DNA from: Deltaproteobacteria bacterium | GTDB taxonomy: Bacteria > Desulfobacterota > Syntrophobacteria > Syntrophobacterales > Syntrophobacteraceae | Assembly (NCBI GenBank): GCA_012517315.1 | Contig: JAAYVE010000030.1 | Location: forward strand, 22,253 to 86,252 | Reading direction: 5' to 3' | Length of the DNA: 64,000 nucleotides | The notes under the pieces: model-generated | The model's database searches: none | Told to the model about the DNA's origin: nothing | Seen by the model: only the letters and a program-made list of their open reading frames with translations | Made by a program: the position numbers and the translations under genes | Part shown: in pieces, positions 7,915-15,874 of the stretch | Numbering within the stretch: position 1 is the stretch's first letter | How the letters are laid out: every line of letters starts with the position of its first letter

Positions 7915-9249
7915 ATGGACCCTCGTCGTATCGCCGCAAGGGATTCTGTGCTGGTCCTCTCGAGGGCTGGAGACCGAATCCTGGACATTGCCGCCGGCGA
8001 CCTCGTGCGGGGGCGTGTGGTAGATGTCCGGCCCGGGGGCTCCGTGAGCCTTCGCATCCTGGGGAACCTCTTTCAGGCCAAGTCGTCGATTCCCCTCGCA
8101 CCCAATAGCAACGTCCTCTTTCGCGTGGTGAGCCATCGATCGGGTCTTGGAGAAGCGGAAATCCGCCTTCAATTCCTGGAATCGATACCCGACGGGGAGG
8201 AAGCTCCCGGTCCGTTGCAAGGCCCACCTTCCAGGTTCTTGCGGATCCTGGCGCAGGAACTGGCTTCCCATGAAGGATCCGTTGAGACGCCCCGGGACAT
8301 GAAGGGATTCCTGGAGAGACTTCTCAGGGAACTCCCCGACGCATCCCACACCCTGCCGAAGCCGCTGCGCGAAGACCTCCTCAACACACTGAGAACCTTT
8401 GTGAGGCGTGGCGGTGCAACGGTTCTAGACCGCATGGCATCCCTCGTGAAAGGATCTCTCCCGCAGGAATTCCGGGGACTTGACCCATTGAACCAGGTCA
8501 GGGGCCGACTCTTCGCAGACATTGAGGACGTCCTTCATGTTCCCCTGAGGGAGTTTCTTGAAAACACCGGCGTCTCCCTGGAAGCAAAGTTGAAGGCTTT
8601 GGCCCTGCTGCTCACCTCCCAGGCCACCGAACCGTCCGAAGGCTCCCCGCCCGGACATGAGGAGAGGGCACGTCGGCTGGATTCGGATTTGAAAGGCCAG
8701 CTCCTCAAGCTTAAAGGGGCTCTGCTCGCACACATGGAGGAACTCTCCCGAGAGGAACCCCGCCTTTCCGGTGGACTCGGCAAAGAGACGGAAGCGGGCA
8801 ACCCCGCTCTCAGCCGACTTCTCCACTCAGTGGAAGTGCTTCTGCAGGATATCCAGACGTTTCAGCTCCTCTCCAGGCTGACAGACTCCTTCTACACCTT
8901 TCTCCCCTTTTTCTGGGACGGGTTGAAGGAGGGAGAGGTGGCATTCAAAAGGGGTCGATCAGGTTCACATGGCAAGTCCTACTATTGCCTCCTGCATCTT
9001 GATTTCCACCAGCTGGGCAGGCTGACCGTCGTGGTCATGCTCCAGGGAAGGGATTTCTTCATCTCCTTCAAGACGGTTGAAGACCGCTTGAGGGAGCGAC
9101 TGCAAAAAGACGCCGGTGAACTGGAGCGGATGTTCCAGGCAAGAGGGTTCAGCCTCAAGTGTCTAAACTTCCTTGGGGAGGGGGAGAGCCAGCTGGCACC
9201 TTTTGAGCGGCTTGAATCCCTGGAGAACATCATCGACTTCAAAATCTAG
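7915..9249 (+). CDS. FliK-like (hook-length control) C-terminal domain protein
   Basis: The 444-residue product has a poorly conserved N-terminal and middle region rich in leucine and charged residues. Its C-terminus (about residues 330-430) resembles the Flg_hook domain of FliK: a GEVAFKR strand, YYCLLHLDFHQLGRLTVVVML, then a helix with RERLQKDAGELERMF. The ATG at 7915 follows GGGAAGG and is preferred. A GTG at 7876 overlapping the upstream stop codon is the alternative. The next gene encodes an FlhB C-terminus-like protein, the same pairing as ylqG-ylqH in Bacillus. No other flagellar gene is in the window. Confidence 0.75.
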   Translation: MDPRRIAARDSVLVLSRAGDRILDIAAGDLVRGRVVDVRPGGSVSLRILGNLFQAKSSIPLAPNSNVLFRVVSHRSGLGEAEIRLQFLESIPDGEEAPGPLQGPPSRFLRILAQELASHEGSVETPRDMKGFLERLLRELPDASHTLPKPLREDLLNTLRTFVRRGGATVLDRMASLVKGSLPQEFRGLDPLNQVRGRLFADIEDVLHVPLREFLENTGVSLEAKLKALALLLTSQATEPSEGSPPGHEERARRLDSDLKGQLLKLKGALLAHMEELSREEPRLSGGLGKETEAGNPALSRLLHSVEVLLQDIQTFQLLSRLTDSFYTFLPFFWDGLKEGEVAFKRGRSGSHGKSYYCLLHLDFHQLGRLTVVVMLQGRDFFISFKTVEDRLRERLQKDAGELERMFQARGFSLKCLNFLGEGESQLAPFERLESLENIIDFKI

Positions 9250-9289
9250 TCGCAAATGAGAAAACAAGGAAAGAGAGGGTGAAGGGACC

Positions 9290-9553
9290 GTGGAAGACAG
9301 GGAGAGGAAAGCAGCGGCTCTCAAGTACCGGCAACAAATAGACAGCGCACCCAGATTGGTTGCCAAGGGCCGGGGGGCCATCGCCGATCGCATTCTCGAG
9401 GCGGCCAGGCAGCACAATATCCCCATTGAGAAAGATCCGGTCCTTGTGGAAGTCCTCTGCCAGCTGGATCTCGATCAGGAGATCCCCCCGGAACTCTACC
9501 GGGCCGTTGCGGAAATCCTGGCATACGTTTACAGGACAACGAGGAAAATTTGA
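9290..9553 (+). CDS. FlhB C-terminal domain-like protein (YlqH/FhlX type)
   Basis: This 87-residue soluble protein matches the cytoplasmic tail of FlhB/YscU export-switch proteins just after the autocleavage site. It has ALKY, then RLVAKGRGAIADRI, a helix, IPIEKDPVLVEVL, and EIPPELYRAVAEILAYVYR. The NPTH cleavage motif and all FlhB membrane helices are absent, so it equals the released C-terminal fragment made as a separate gene. The GTG start follows GAAGGG. It lies 40 bases after the FliK-like gene, and in FlhB systems FliK contacts exactly this domain, so the two products probably interact. Confidence 0.88.
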   Translation: MEDRERKAAALKYRQQIDSAPRLVAKGRGAIADRILEAARQHNIPIEKDPVLVEVLCQLDLDQEIPPELYRAVAEILAYVYRTTRKI

Positions 9554-9563
9554 GACAGGTTTC

Positions 9564-9608
9564 CCCTCGATACCGGCATCCGGCACGCTCGGATGCCGGT
9601 ATCGAGGG
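9564..9608 (+). terminator. Long perfect hairpin after the FlhB-like gene
   Basis: A 19-bp perfect stem (9564-9582 with 9590-9608) encloses a 7-base loop, starting 11 bases after the stop codon. The following bases contain only a short T cluster, so intrinsic termination would be weak. It may still serve as a terminator or an mRNA 3'-end stabiliser. Confidence 0.5.
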
Positions 9609-9644
9609 TCGGTGTTTCCCCATTCGACTCAGGAAGGTAAAAGA

Positions 9645-10259
9645 ATGGTGGGAAGTCCCCTGGATTTGCAGGATCTCAATCAATGGGCCGGCTTCGTTGT
9701 CGGGACGCTTCTGGCACTGGTCGTTCAGGGAGAAGGTGAGGCCTTTTTTGTGCTCATGTTCCAGGTTTATTCCCAGCGTGAAAAGATCACTTACGATCTC
9801 AACCCCGCCCATCATATGGACCCGCGTGCCCTGCCGGCGCTCATCGTGGCGGGGTGGGCATGGAGCCGCAAACGCATGGTGAAACCTCCCTACTTTCCAG
9901 GGGCTTGGCTCCCCTGCACCCTCGTTCCTCTGGCGGGAGCCATAGCCGTTGTCCTGCTTTGCGGGATTCTCGGGTCGTTTTACATGTTTCTCCCGGGACA
10001 AGTCCTGAGATCGGCAGTGGAAGCATCCACGGTCATCGCCGTGGCCAACCTGCTCGTACCCGTCCCACCGCTCGCCCTGGGTCGAGCCCTTTTCTGTCCT
10101 TTCCAAGATGCGACAGGCCGCGAGAGGTATTTGGACAACTTCGGCGCAATCGTCGTCACCGGCGTTGCACTGGTAGAGTACTGGATGAAGTGGCCCCTGT
10201 TCCAACCCCTCATTCTGCCGGTGAGCGATTTCTTGGTCCGATGGATTTTGCAGGGGTGA
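9645..10259 (+). CDS. Membrane protein resembling a catalytically dead site-2 protease (M50)
   Basis: The 204-residue product has about five membrane segments. Its layout follows bacterial M50 site-2 proteases, which carry HExxH in a first helix, then a hairpin with LNPxxHIDP, an AGP segment and a late NLLPIPPLDGGR. The corresponding stretches here are QGEGEAF, LNPAHHMDP, PLAGAI and NLLVPVPPLALGR. All the catalytic positions are changed: H to Q, E to G, H to E, and the metal-binding D to A. If the alignment is right, the protein keeps the fold but cannot bind zinc. AGGAAGG precedes the ATG. The resemblance is by eye and needs a profile search. Confidence 0.6.
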   Translation: MVGSPLDLQDLNQWAGFVVGTLLALVVQGEGEAFFVLMFQVYSQREKITYDLNPAHHMDPRALPALIVAGWAWSRKRMVKPPYFPGAWLPCTLVPLAGAIAVVLLCGILGSFYMFLPGQVLRSAVEASTVIAVANLLVPVPPLALGRALFCPFQDATGRERYLDNFGAIVVTGVALVEYWMKWPLFQPLILPVSDFLVRWILQG

Positions 10260-10536
10260 TTTCCGCATCCGTGAAGGAACCTGACGCGGTTCCTTGCATG
10301 AGATGCAGTGGACCAACAGGGCAGATCCCTGGTGGCAAGACCGGCCAGCATCCGCAAGCTCCAATCTCCCGGGACGTGATGGAGGCAGACGAGGCGTGAA
10401 ACGTACCGTGCCGTTCCCGTTCTTTCCGATTTCATGCCCAGATCGGATTCAATCTTCAGGTGAACGCATCCCCGTCTTCTGGTATGTTGTGGAGAAACCG
10501 CCGTTCCCTTTGCCCCATGGACAGGAGGATTGCCCC

Positions 10537-12894
10537 ATGTCCCTTGAATCTTCCTCCCAGATCCGGTTGGTCAATGAACTGTGCTTCCTGCGGGAGCGAC
10601 TTGCCAGGCTTGAAGCTTCCATACACAGCGGGGGCGAGGAAAAACCCGCGGCCGGTAAGGAAGTCAATTACTCCAATCTGGTGGAACAGATTCCTGCCAT
10701 TTTCTATACGGGTGCCATCGACGATTGCATCACGACCCTCTTCGTCAGCCCCCAGGTGAAGAACATCCTCGGTTATTCGCAGGACCAGTACACCAGCGAT
10801 CCGGACATCTGGCGAAAGAAGCTGCATCCGGAAGACCGGGAGCGGGTCCTCGCCCATGCCGCCCGTTGCATACAGAAAATGGAACCCTTCTCCGCCGAAT
10901 ATCGGATGCTCAGATCGGACGGCAGTGTCGCCTGGTTCCGGGATGAAGCCCTCATCGTTCAGGACGATTCCGGGAAGCCCCTGTACATGCAGGGAGTCAT
11001 GATCGATATCACGGAACGCAAGAGAGTGGAGGATCAACTCCGGGAGAGCGAAGACCGATATCGCACCATTTTCCGACACTCCCCCCTGGGGGTCATGTAT
11101 TTCGATTCGAGCGGCACGATCCTGGACTGCAATGACAAACTTTTAGACTCCCTCGGACTCGCCAGGGAAACCGTCATCGGCTCTAACGTGGCGGTACTGC
11201 TGGGTATAGGCGACCTCATCCATGGGATTCTCACGAGCCTTTCCGGCGAAGCAGGATATCACGAACTGGATTTGCCCGCTGTCCCTGGAAATGGCCCACA
11301 GTTTCTGCGGTGCTATTTCAGTGGAATCAAATCCCAGAGCGGGGATCTCAAGGGATGCCTTTGCATTGTAGAGGATGTCCGGGCCCGTCTGGAAGCGGAA
11401 GCAGCCATCCGGCAGAGTGAGGCCCGATACAGGGCCATCGTGGAGGCCCAGACGGAACTCGTTTCCCGTTTTCTCGCCGATGGGACCCTCACCTTTGTCA
11501 ACGAAGCCTATTGCAGATATTTCGGCGAATCCCGCAGCCAACTCATCGGCAACAGGTTCTGGCATCACGTCCCCACCGAGGAAGGCAGACAGGCACTGAA
11601 AAGGCACATCGCATCCCTCAGCATGCAGAATCCCGTGGCCACGATCGAGCATGAAGTGGTCACATCCGGCGGAGAAATCCGCTGGCAGCAATGGACCGAC
11701 CTGGCCATTTTCGATGACGAGGGGAACATCGTCGATATCCAGGCGGTGGGACGGGACATCACGGAGCGGAAGGAGGCGGAGCTGGCACTCCAGGTTGCCA
11801 ATCAGCAGCTTCAGGACATCATCGAGTTTCTTCCGGATGCGACTTTTGTCATCGACAAGGAGAAGCGTGTGATCGCCTGGAATCGGGCCATCGAAGAAAT
11901 GACGGGCGTGAAGAAGGAGAGCATTCTGGGGAAAGGCAATTACGCCCATGCCGTTCCCTTTTACGGCGAGGCCAGGCCGATTCTGATCGATCTCGTCGTG
12001 GACAATGCGTCCTCTTACGAGGAGGAATGCGACTTCATCGAGCGGAGGGGCAACATCATCTGCGGCGAGGTTTTCGTCCCTAAGGCTTACGGAGGGAAGG
12101 GCGCCTATTTGTGGGGGACGGCCTCCCAGCTTTTCGACACCGACGGGCGGATGATCGGCGCCATCCAGACCATCAGAGACATCACTGAACGAAAGCAGGC
12201 CCAAGACGCCATTCAAAAGTCGGAGAAACAGCTCCGTTTTCTTTCCTCAAGGCTTCTGAACGCCCATGAGGAGGAGCGGAAGCGCATCGCCAGGGAATTG
12301 CACGACAGCATCGGCCAGTCGCTGGCGGCGGTCAAGTTCTTCGTCGAGAACACTCTCAAGTCCGCCCAGACGGAAGAGGCAAACCACATTGTGGAGTCTC
12401 TGCAGGCACTCGTTCCCATGATTCAGAATACGATGCAGGAGGCCCGAAGGATTTACACGGGGCTGCGCCCTTCCATCCTCGACGACCTGGGTATTGTGGC
12501 CACCATCGGTTGGTTCTGCAGGGAATTCAAAAAAGCATATCCTGCCGTTTACGTGGATTGCAAGATTGACGTCGACGAAAGGGATGTGCCGGAGGAGCTT
12601 AAGATTGTCATTTTCCGGGTCATCCAGGAGGCCATGAACAATGTGGCAAAACACAGCGGTGCGGAGTTCGTGGAAATCTCCCTTTCCAATAAGGAGGGGA
12701 TTCTGAGGCTCCATATCGAAGACACCGGGACGGGATTTGACCCGGATGCCGCCATGAGCCGGCAACCGCAAGACAGGGGACTGGGACTCACGGGCATGAA
12801 AGAGCGCACGGAGCTTTCGGGAGGGGTCTTCACCATCACGTCAGCCATGCATGAAGGGACGTCTATTTGCGCCTCATGGCCGTGCGATCCCTGA
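10537..12894 (+). CDS. Soluble histidine kinase with four PAS domains (NarL-partner type)
   Basis: The 785-residue protein begins at an ATG behind ACAGGAGG. It has a short coiled N-terminus and four successive PAS/PAC units, whose tails read DITERKR, EDVRARLEAEAA, DITERKEAE and DITERKQAQ. A HisKA_3 dimerisation domain follows, with the phosphoacceptor in ARELHDSIGQ, and then an HATPase_c domain (N box QEAMNNVAKH, G1 box DTGTGFD, then GLGLTGMKER). No membrane segment is present, so signals are probably cytoplasmic, such as redox state or ligands bound by PAS. Kinases of this class normally signal to LuxR/NarL-type regulators, and none is adjacent. Confidence 0.93.
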   Translation: MSLESSSQIRLVNELCFLRERLARLEASIHSGGEEKPAAGKEVNYSNLVEQIPAIFYTGAIDDCITTLFVSPQVKNILGYSQDQYTSDPDIWRKKLHPEDRERVLAHAARCIQKMEPFSAEYRMLRSDGSVAWFRDEALIVQDDSGKPLYMQGVMIDITERKRVEDQLRESEDRYRTIFRHSPLGVMYFDSSGTILDCNDKLLDSLGLARETVIGSNVAVLLGIGDLIHGILTSLSGEAGYHELDLPAVPGNGPQFLRCYFSGIKSQSGDLKGCLCIVEDVRARLEAEAAIRQSEARYRAIVEAQTELVSRFLADGTLTFVNEAYCRYFGESRSQLIGNRFWHHVPTEEGRQALKRHIASLSMQNPVATIEHEVVTSGGEIRWQQWTDLAIFDDEGNIVDIQAVGRDITERKEAELALQVANQQLQDIIEFLPDATFVIDKEKRVIAWNRAIEEMTGVKKESILGKGNYAHAVPFYGEARPILIDLVVDNASSYEEECDFIERRGNIICGEVFVPKAYGGKGAYLWGTASQLFDTDGRMIGAIQTIRDITERKQAQDAIQKSEKQLRFLSSRLLNAHEEERKRIARELHDSIGQSLAAVKFFVENTLKSAQTEEANHIVESLQALVPMIQNTMQEARRIYTGLRPSILDDLGIVATIGWFCREFKKAYPAVYVDCKIDVDERDVPEELKIVIFRVIQEAMNNVAKHSGAEFVEISLSNKEGILRLHIEDTGTGFDPDAAMSRQPQDRGLGLTGMKERTELSGGVFTITSAMHEGTSICASWPCDP

Positions 12895-13070
12895 TCGGCC
12901 TCGCAGGCTCGGGCCCCCCATTCCGCATCGAGAAATCCGACCGCTGGAGCAAATGAGGGGCTGCACTTCCGCATAGCCGGGCCAGAATTTCCACGCCATC
13001 CCAAGCAGCAGCAGGTCTGCAGCGGAACCCGCCTTCCTGGCGCTCCCTCACCCCTCTCCTCATCGTCACT

Positions 13071-14309
13071 TCAGATGCCCCGGACCTTCAGTCCCAAGGA
13101 GGCGGCGATGCGTGACAGGCTCAGGGAATAATAGCCGTGCGGAGCCCTGGCCACCGCAGGGACCAGGTCTCTGGCACTTCGCTTGATTTCTCCATCGAAT
13201 GGCAGGGAGCCGACAAAGTCCACCTTGGTGCAGAGCATCTTTTCCGCCACCTCCTGAATTCTCCAAACCACCGCATCGGTATTGGACTGGTCTTCAACCA
13301 TGTTGATCACCAACTTGGGACTGAAGGAACGGAGCACCTGATTGATGAGAAACAGGTTCCTCGGCTGTTCTGTCCGGATCCTGTTTCGCAGCTCCACGAT
13401 GTTCGCCACCCCATCGCTTCCGCCTTCTTCGGGCTTTGTGAGCTTGGCAATGAGATTGGCCAACTCCACATCCTTGTCCATCCCGATATCGGACTCCTCC
13501 CCGAAAAGCCTGCTCAGCTTCCGGTAAAGGGCTACCTTGATGAAATTGTATGCTTCCAGGTATGCCGCCGGATCGCACGTGGCCATGACAACTCCCACGT
13601 CCGCTGCAAGAAAGAAGTCAATGATGTTGTATGAGGTGTCCCCGCCGAGATCCAGGATGATGTAGTCCGCCTCAATCTGCTTGAGGGAACGCAGCAGTTT
13701 CATTTTGGTTGCAAAAGAGATGTTGGCGGCACCGAACTGGGAACTGTCGCCGCCGATGAGTTGCGGGCCGTAACGGGTGGATGTCATCGCATCCTCCAAA
13801 CGGGGAATGCGCCTGGTGAGGAAATCATTGATGCAGGAACCAAGGGATGTTGTCCCCAGATACAAGTGGAGGTTTGCCCCCCCCAGGTCCAGGTCCACCA
13901 GAACCGTACGATGCCCCGCCGCAGAGAGCAGAATCCCGAGGTTGGCTGCAAAAATGCTCTTGCCGATCCCCCCCTTCGCCCCCCCCACGGCGATCACTCT
14001 CCGAAGAACCGCTCCCTCGTCGGCGGTGGCGCGCACTTCTTCCTCTGGGAAGTAATGCTTTAGAATGTCGTAGGAGTCCCTGATCTTGATGAAGCGTTCC
14101 TTCCGTTTTTCCAGCATTTCTCTCGGTTCGTGCCGATGAAGGTCGGGATGGTAGCGCTTGGCTTTTTCCCGAAAAGCCTTGGTCACATGTTCCAGTTTCA
14201 GGTTTTTCAGGAAGAGATCATCTCTTGCCTGATCCGGTGAAAAGAGAAAAGCACACGCGATCCTTATTCTTTGCAGTTCATCGTCTTCGAGATGGTGTAT
14301 CGGGAACAC
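13071..14309 (-). CDS. J-domain/MinD-type ATPase fusion
   Basis: The 412-residue protein joins two modules. Residues about 30-88 look like a compact J domain: a helix, an HPD tripeptide at 54-56 in KRYHPDLH, then a basic helix ending IRDSYDIL. Residues about 103-412 are a SIMIBI ATPase of the MinD/FleN/ParA group. The deviant Walker A is KGGIGKS (112-118), switch I has LVDLDLGGANLH, and Walker B has IILDLGGD. A C-terminal amphipathic membrane-targeting helix is not obvious. J domains activate Hsp70 (DnaK), so the fusion could link chaperone activity to ATP-dependent positioning of a complex. The cargo is unknown. The gene diverges from the phosphatase gene at 14580. Confidence 0.85.
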   Translation of the reverse strand: MFPIHHLEDDELQRIRIACAFLFSPDQARDDLFLKNLKLEHVTKAFREKAKRYHPDLHRHEPREMLEKRKERFIKIRDSYDILKHYFPEEEVRATADEGAVLRRVIAVGGAKGGIGKSIFAANLGILLSAAGHRTVLVDLDLGGANLHLYLGTTSLGSCINDFLTRRIPRLEDAMTSTRYGPQLIGGDSSQFGAANISFATKMKLLRSLKQIEADYIILDLGGDTSYNIIDFFLAADVGVVMATCDPAAYLEAYNFIKVALYRKLSRLFGEESDIGMDKDVELANLIAKLTKPEEGGSDGVANIVELRNRIRTEQPRNLFLINQVLRSFSPKLVINMVEDQSNTDAVVWRIQEVAEKMLCTKVDFVGSLPFDGEIKRSARDLVPAVARAPHGYYSLSLSRIAASLGLKVRGI

Positions 14310-14503
14310 AGAAAATCGCTCCTCTTCTTTTCCTGTTTCAATGGAACGAAGGTCTCGGGGAAGACCGGTACAAAACAGAGTGCTGCCAACGGCCCCCCCG
14401 AAAAAACAAAGACGTGACGCCTCTTGCGGGGATGCTCAGTTAGCAAGGCAAATGCCAAATAACGTTCCGCCAGAAGGCTGCGGGGCATTGTGGGGAAGCT
14501 GTC

Positions 14504-14532
14504 TTGCACGGCGCGCACGAAGAAAATATTAT
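14504..14532 (+). promoter_or_regulatory. Promoter of the dual-specificity phosphatase gene
   Basis: TTGCAC (14504-14509) and TATTAT (14527-14532) are 17 bases apart. The predicted transcript start near 14540 leaves a 40-base leader before the ATG at 14580, which supports that start over the upstream in-frame alternatives. Confidence 0.6.
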
Positions 14533-14579
14533 ATTGCATGGCCGTGCTGTCACTGAGAGGGGAAAGGACGCTTGCCGGC

Positions 14580-15128
14580 ATGCCCGAAGTCATTGTACCG
14601 TTTGACGGGTCTTACTGGGTCGTCGAGAACAAGTTGCTCGCCGGACCTTACCCGGGGAGCATCGACGTTCACATCACGGATGTGAGGCTCAGAAACCTCC
14701 TGGGATGTGGCATCCGTCATGTCATTGACCTGACGGAAGGGCACGAGGTCTATTATTACAGCAAAGGGTGGGCACACTACGAGGACCGCCTCCGATCCCT
14801 CGCGTTCAAGTTGGGACAGGAGGTCCGCGTCGTGAATTTTCCCATCGTGGACATGGAGGTACCTTCCCGCCTTCTCATGGTCAAAATTCTGGACGACATC
14901 GACAGAGCCCTGGCTCAGGGTTATCCTGCCTACGTTCATTGCTGGGGGGGGCTTGGAAGGACGGGAACGGTTGTCGGGTGCTATCTGGCACGCCACAACA
15001 TGGCGTGCGGCGACGAGGCATTGGAAAAAATCATTCAACTGCGGCGAAACAACCCCTTTGCCGACTACCCTTCTCCGCAGACGTCGGTCCAGCGTGAGAT
15101 GATCCGGTCATGGAGGGCGGGGGAATAA
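14580..15128 (+). CDS. Dual-specificity/tyrosine phosphatase-like protein
   Basis: The 182-residue protein carries the P-loop HCWGGLGRTGT, giving the CX5R signature with Cys121 and Arg127. A likely general acid is Asp91 in the VDMEVPS segment. The N-terminal part, with a WVVENKLLAGPYPG motif, resembles the region that in this family contacts substrate. Such enzymes remove phosphate from protein, lipid or polysaccharide substrates, and the substrate here is unknown. The start at 14580 is favoured by the promoter. Its last bases overlap the annotated region of the next gene only if that gene starts at its earliest ATG (15110). Confidence 0.9.
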   Translation: MPEVIVPFDGSYWVVENKLLAGPYPGSIDVHITDVRLRNLLGCGIRHVIDLTEGHEVYYYSKGWAHYEDRLRSLAFKLGQEVRVVNFPIVDMEVPSRLLMVKILDDIDRALAQGYPAYVHCWGGLGRTGTVVGCYLARHNMACGDEALEKIIQLRRNNPFADYPSPQTSVQREMIRSWRAGE

Positions 15129-15166
15129 CGAAACGTAAGACCAGAACATCCGATGCGAGGAATCTC

Positions 15167-15709
15167 ATGGGAGAGATCAAAAGCACCTTGGACCTGGTGA
15201 TGGAGCGGACCAAGCACATGACCCTCTCGGCGGAGGAGAGGCGCGAACAGGCTTTATCCGAATTGCGGGGAACCCTCAACGGGATGATCCAGAGATTCCT
15301 GGATGGAACGATCCACCTGGAGCGGTTCCGGGAAGAGCACCAGCGAGCCCTGTCGGGATCGGGAGTGCAGGAACCGGGGATTCTTTTCCATCTCTTGTCG
15401 GACAGGGTGGATCCGGATGGGGAAAACGACGGGTTGTTGGAATTGATGGAGCGGGTATGCGGTGCGAACACGAGCCGGCTTTCGGACCTCCTGGAACAAT
15501 ACCGTCTGGCCGTCGCCGCCCAATCCCGCCTGAGGTTGGAGACTCTACGCGCCGAACTCCGCGATAAAAGAGGAATCCACGGAACGTCCGTCCGGCCGAA
15601 CCTTGACGCTGATCCTCTCTGGGCTGCAACCAGGAAGACGGTGACCGAGGACTTCAGGGAGCGCATCGCCCTGGAAATGAAGCAATTGAGGGAATCCGCA
15701 GCGGGTTGA
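15167..15709 (+). CDS. Conserved helical protein of unknown function
   Basis: The 180-residue product is highly charged and almost entirely helical by composition, with no membrane segment or signal peptide. It begins MGEIKSTLDLVMERTKHMT, an opening I associate with an uncharacterised family in Desulfobacterota. The start at 15167 follows GAGGAAT. An earlier in-frame ATG at 15110 would overlap the phosphatase gene and add 19 residues. Tight spacing after the phosphatase implies one transcript. Nothing in the sequence suggests catalysis; a scaffold or regulatory partner is possible. Confidence 0.75.
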   Translation: MGEIKSTLDLVMERTKHMTLSAEERREQALSELRGTLNGMIQRFLDGTIHLERFREEHQRALSGSGVQEPGILFHLLSDRVDPDGENDGLLELMERVCGANTSRLSDLLEQYRLAVAAQSRLRLETLRAELRDKRGIHGTSVRPNLDADPLWAATRKTVTEDFRERIALEMKQLRESAAG

Positions 15710-15874
15710 ACACTGCGCCATCTCTACCGCAGGAACATTCTCGCATCATGGCCATGCCGTCGTGTGGAAGAATGGACCGAAAGAACCGGGTGCCCCCTCT
15801 CGGTCCGGGAAGGAGTTCCGCACGAGGCAGGGATGCACCCGGATCATCTTTTCCTTCCACTTTCAAGGGGGGTG

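Noticed and set aside
11143..12216. Minus-strand frame of 357 codons over the PAS kinase
   Set aside because: No recognisable domain, and it is opposite a clear four-PAS histidine kinase.
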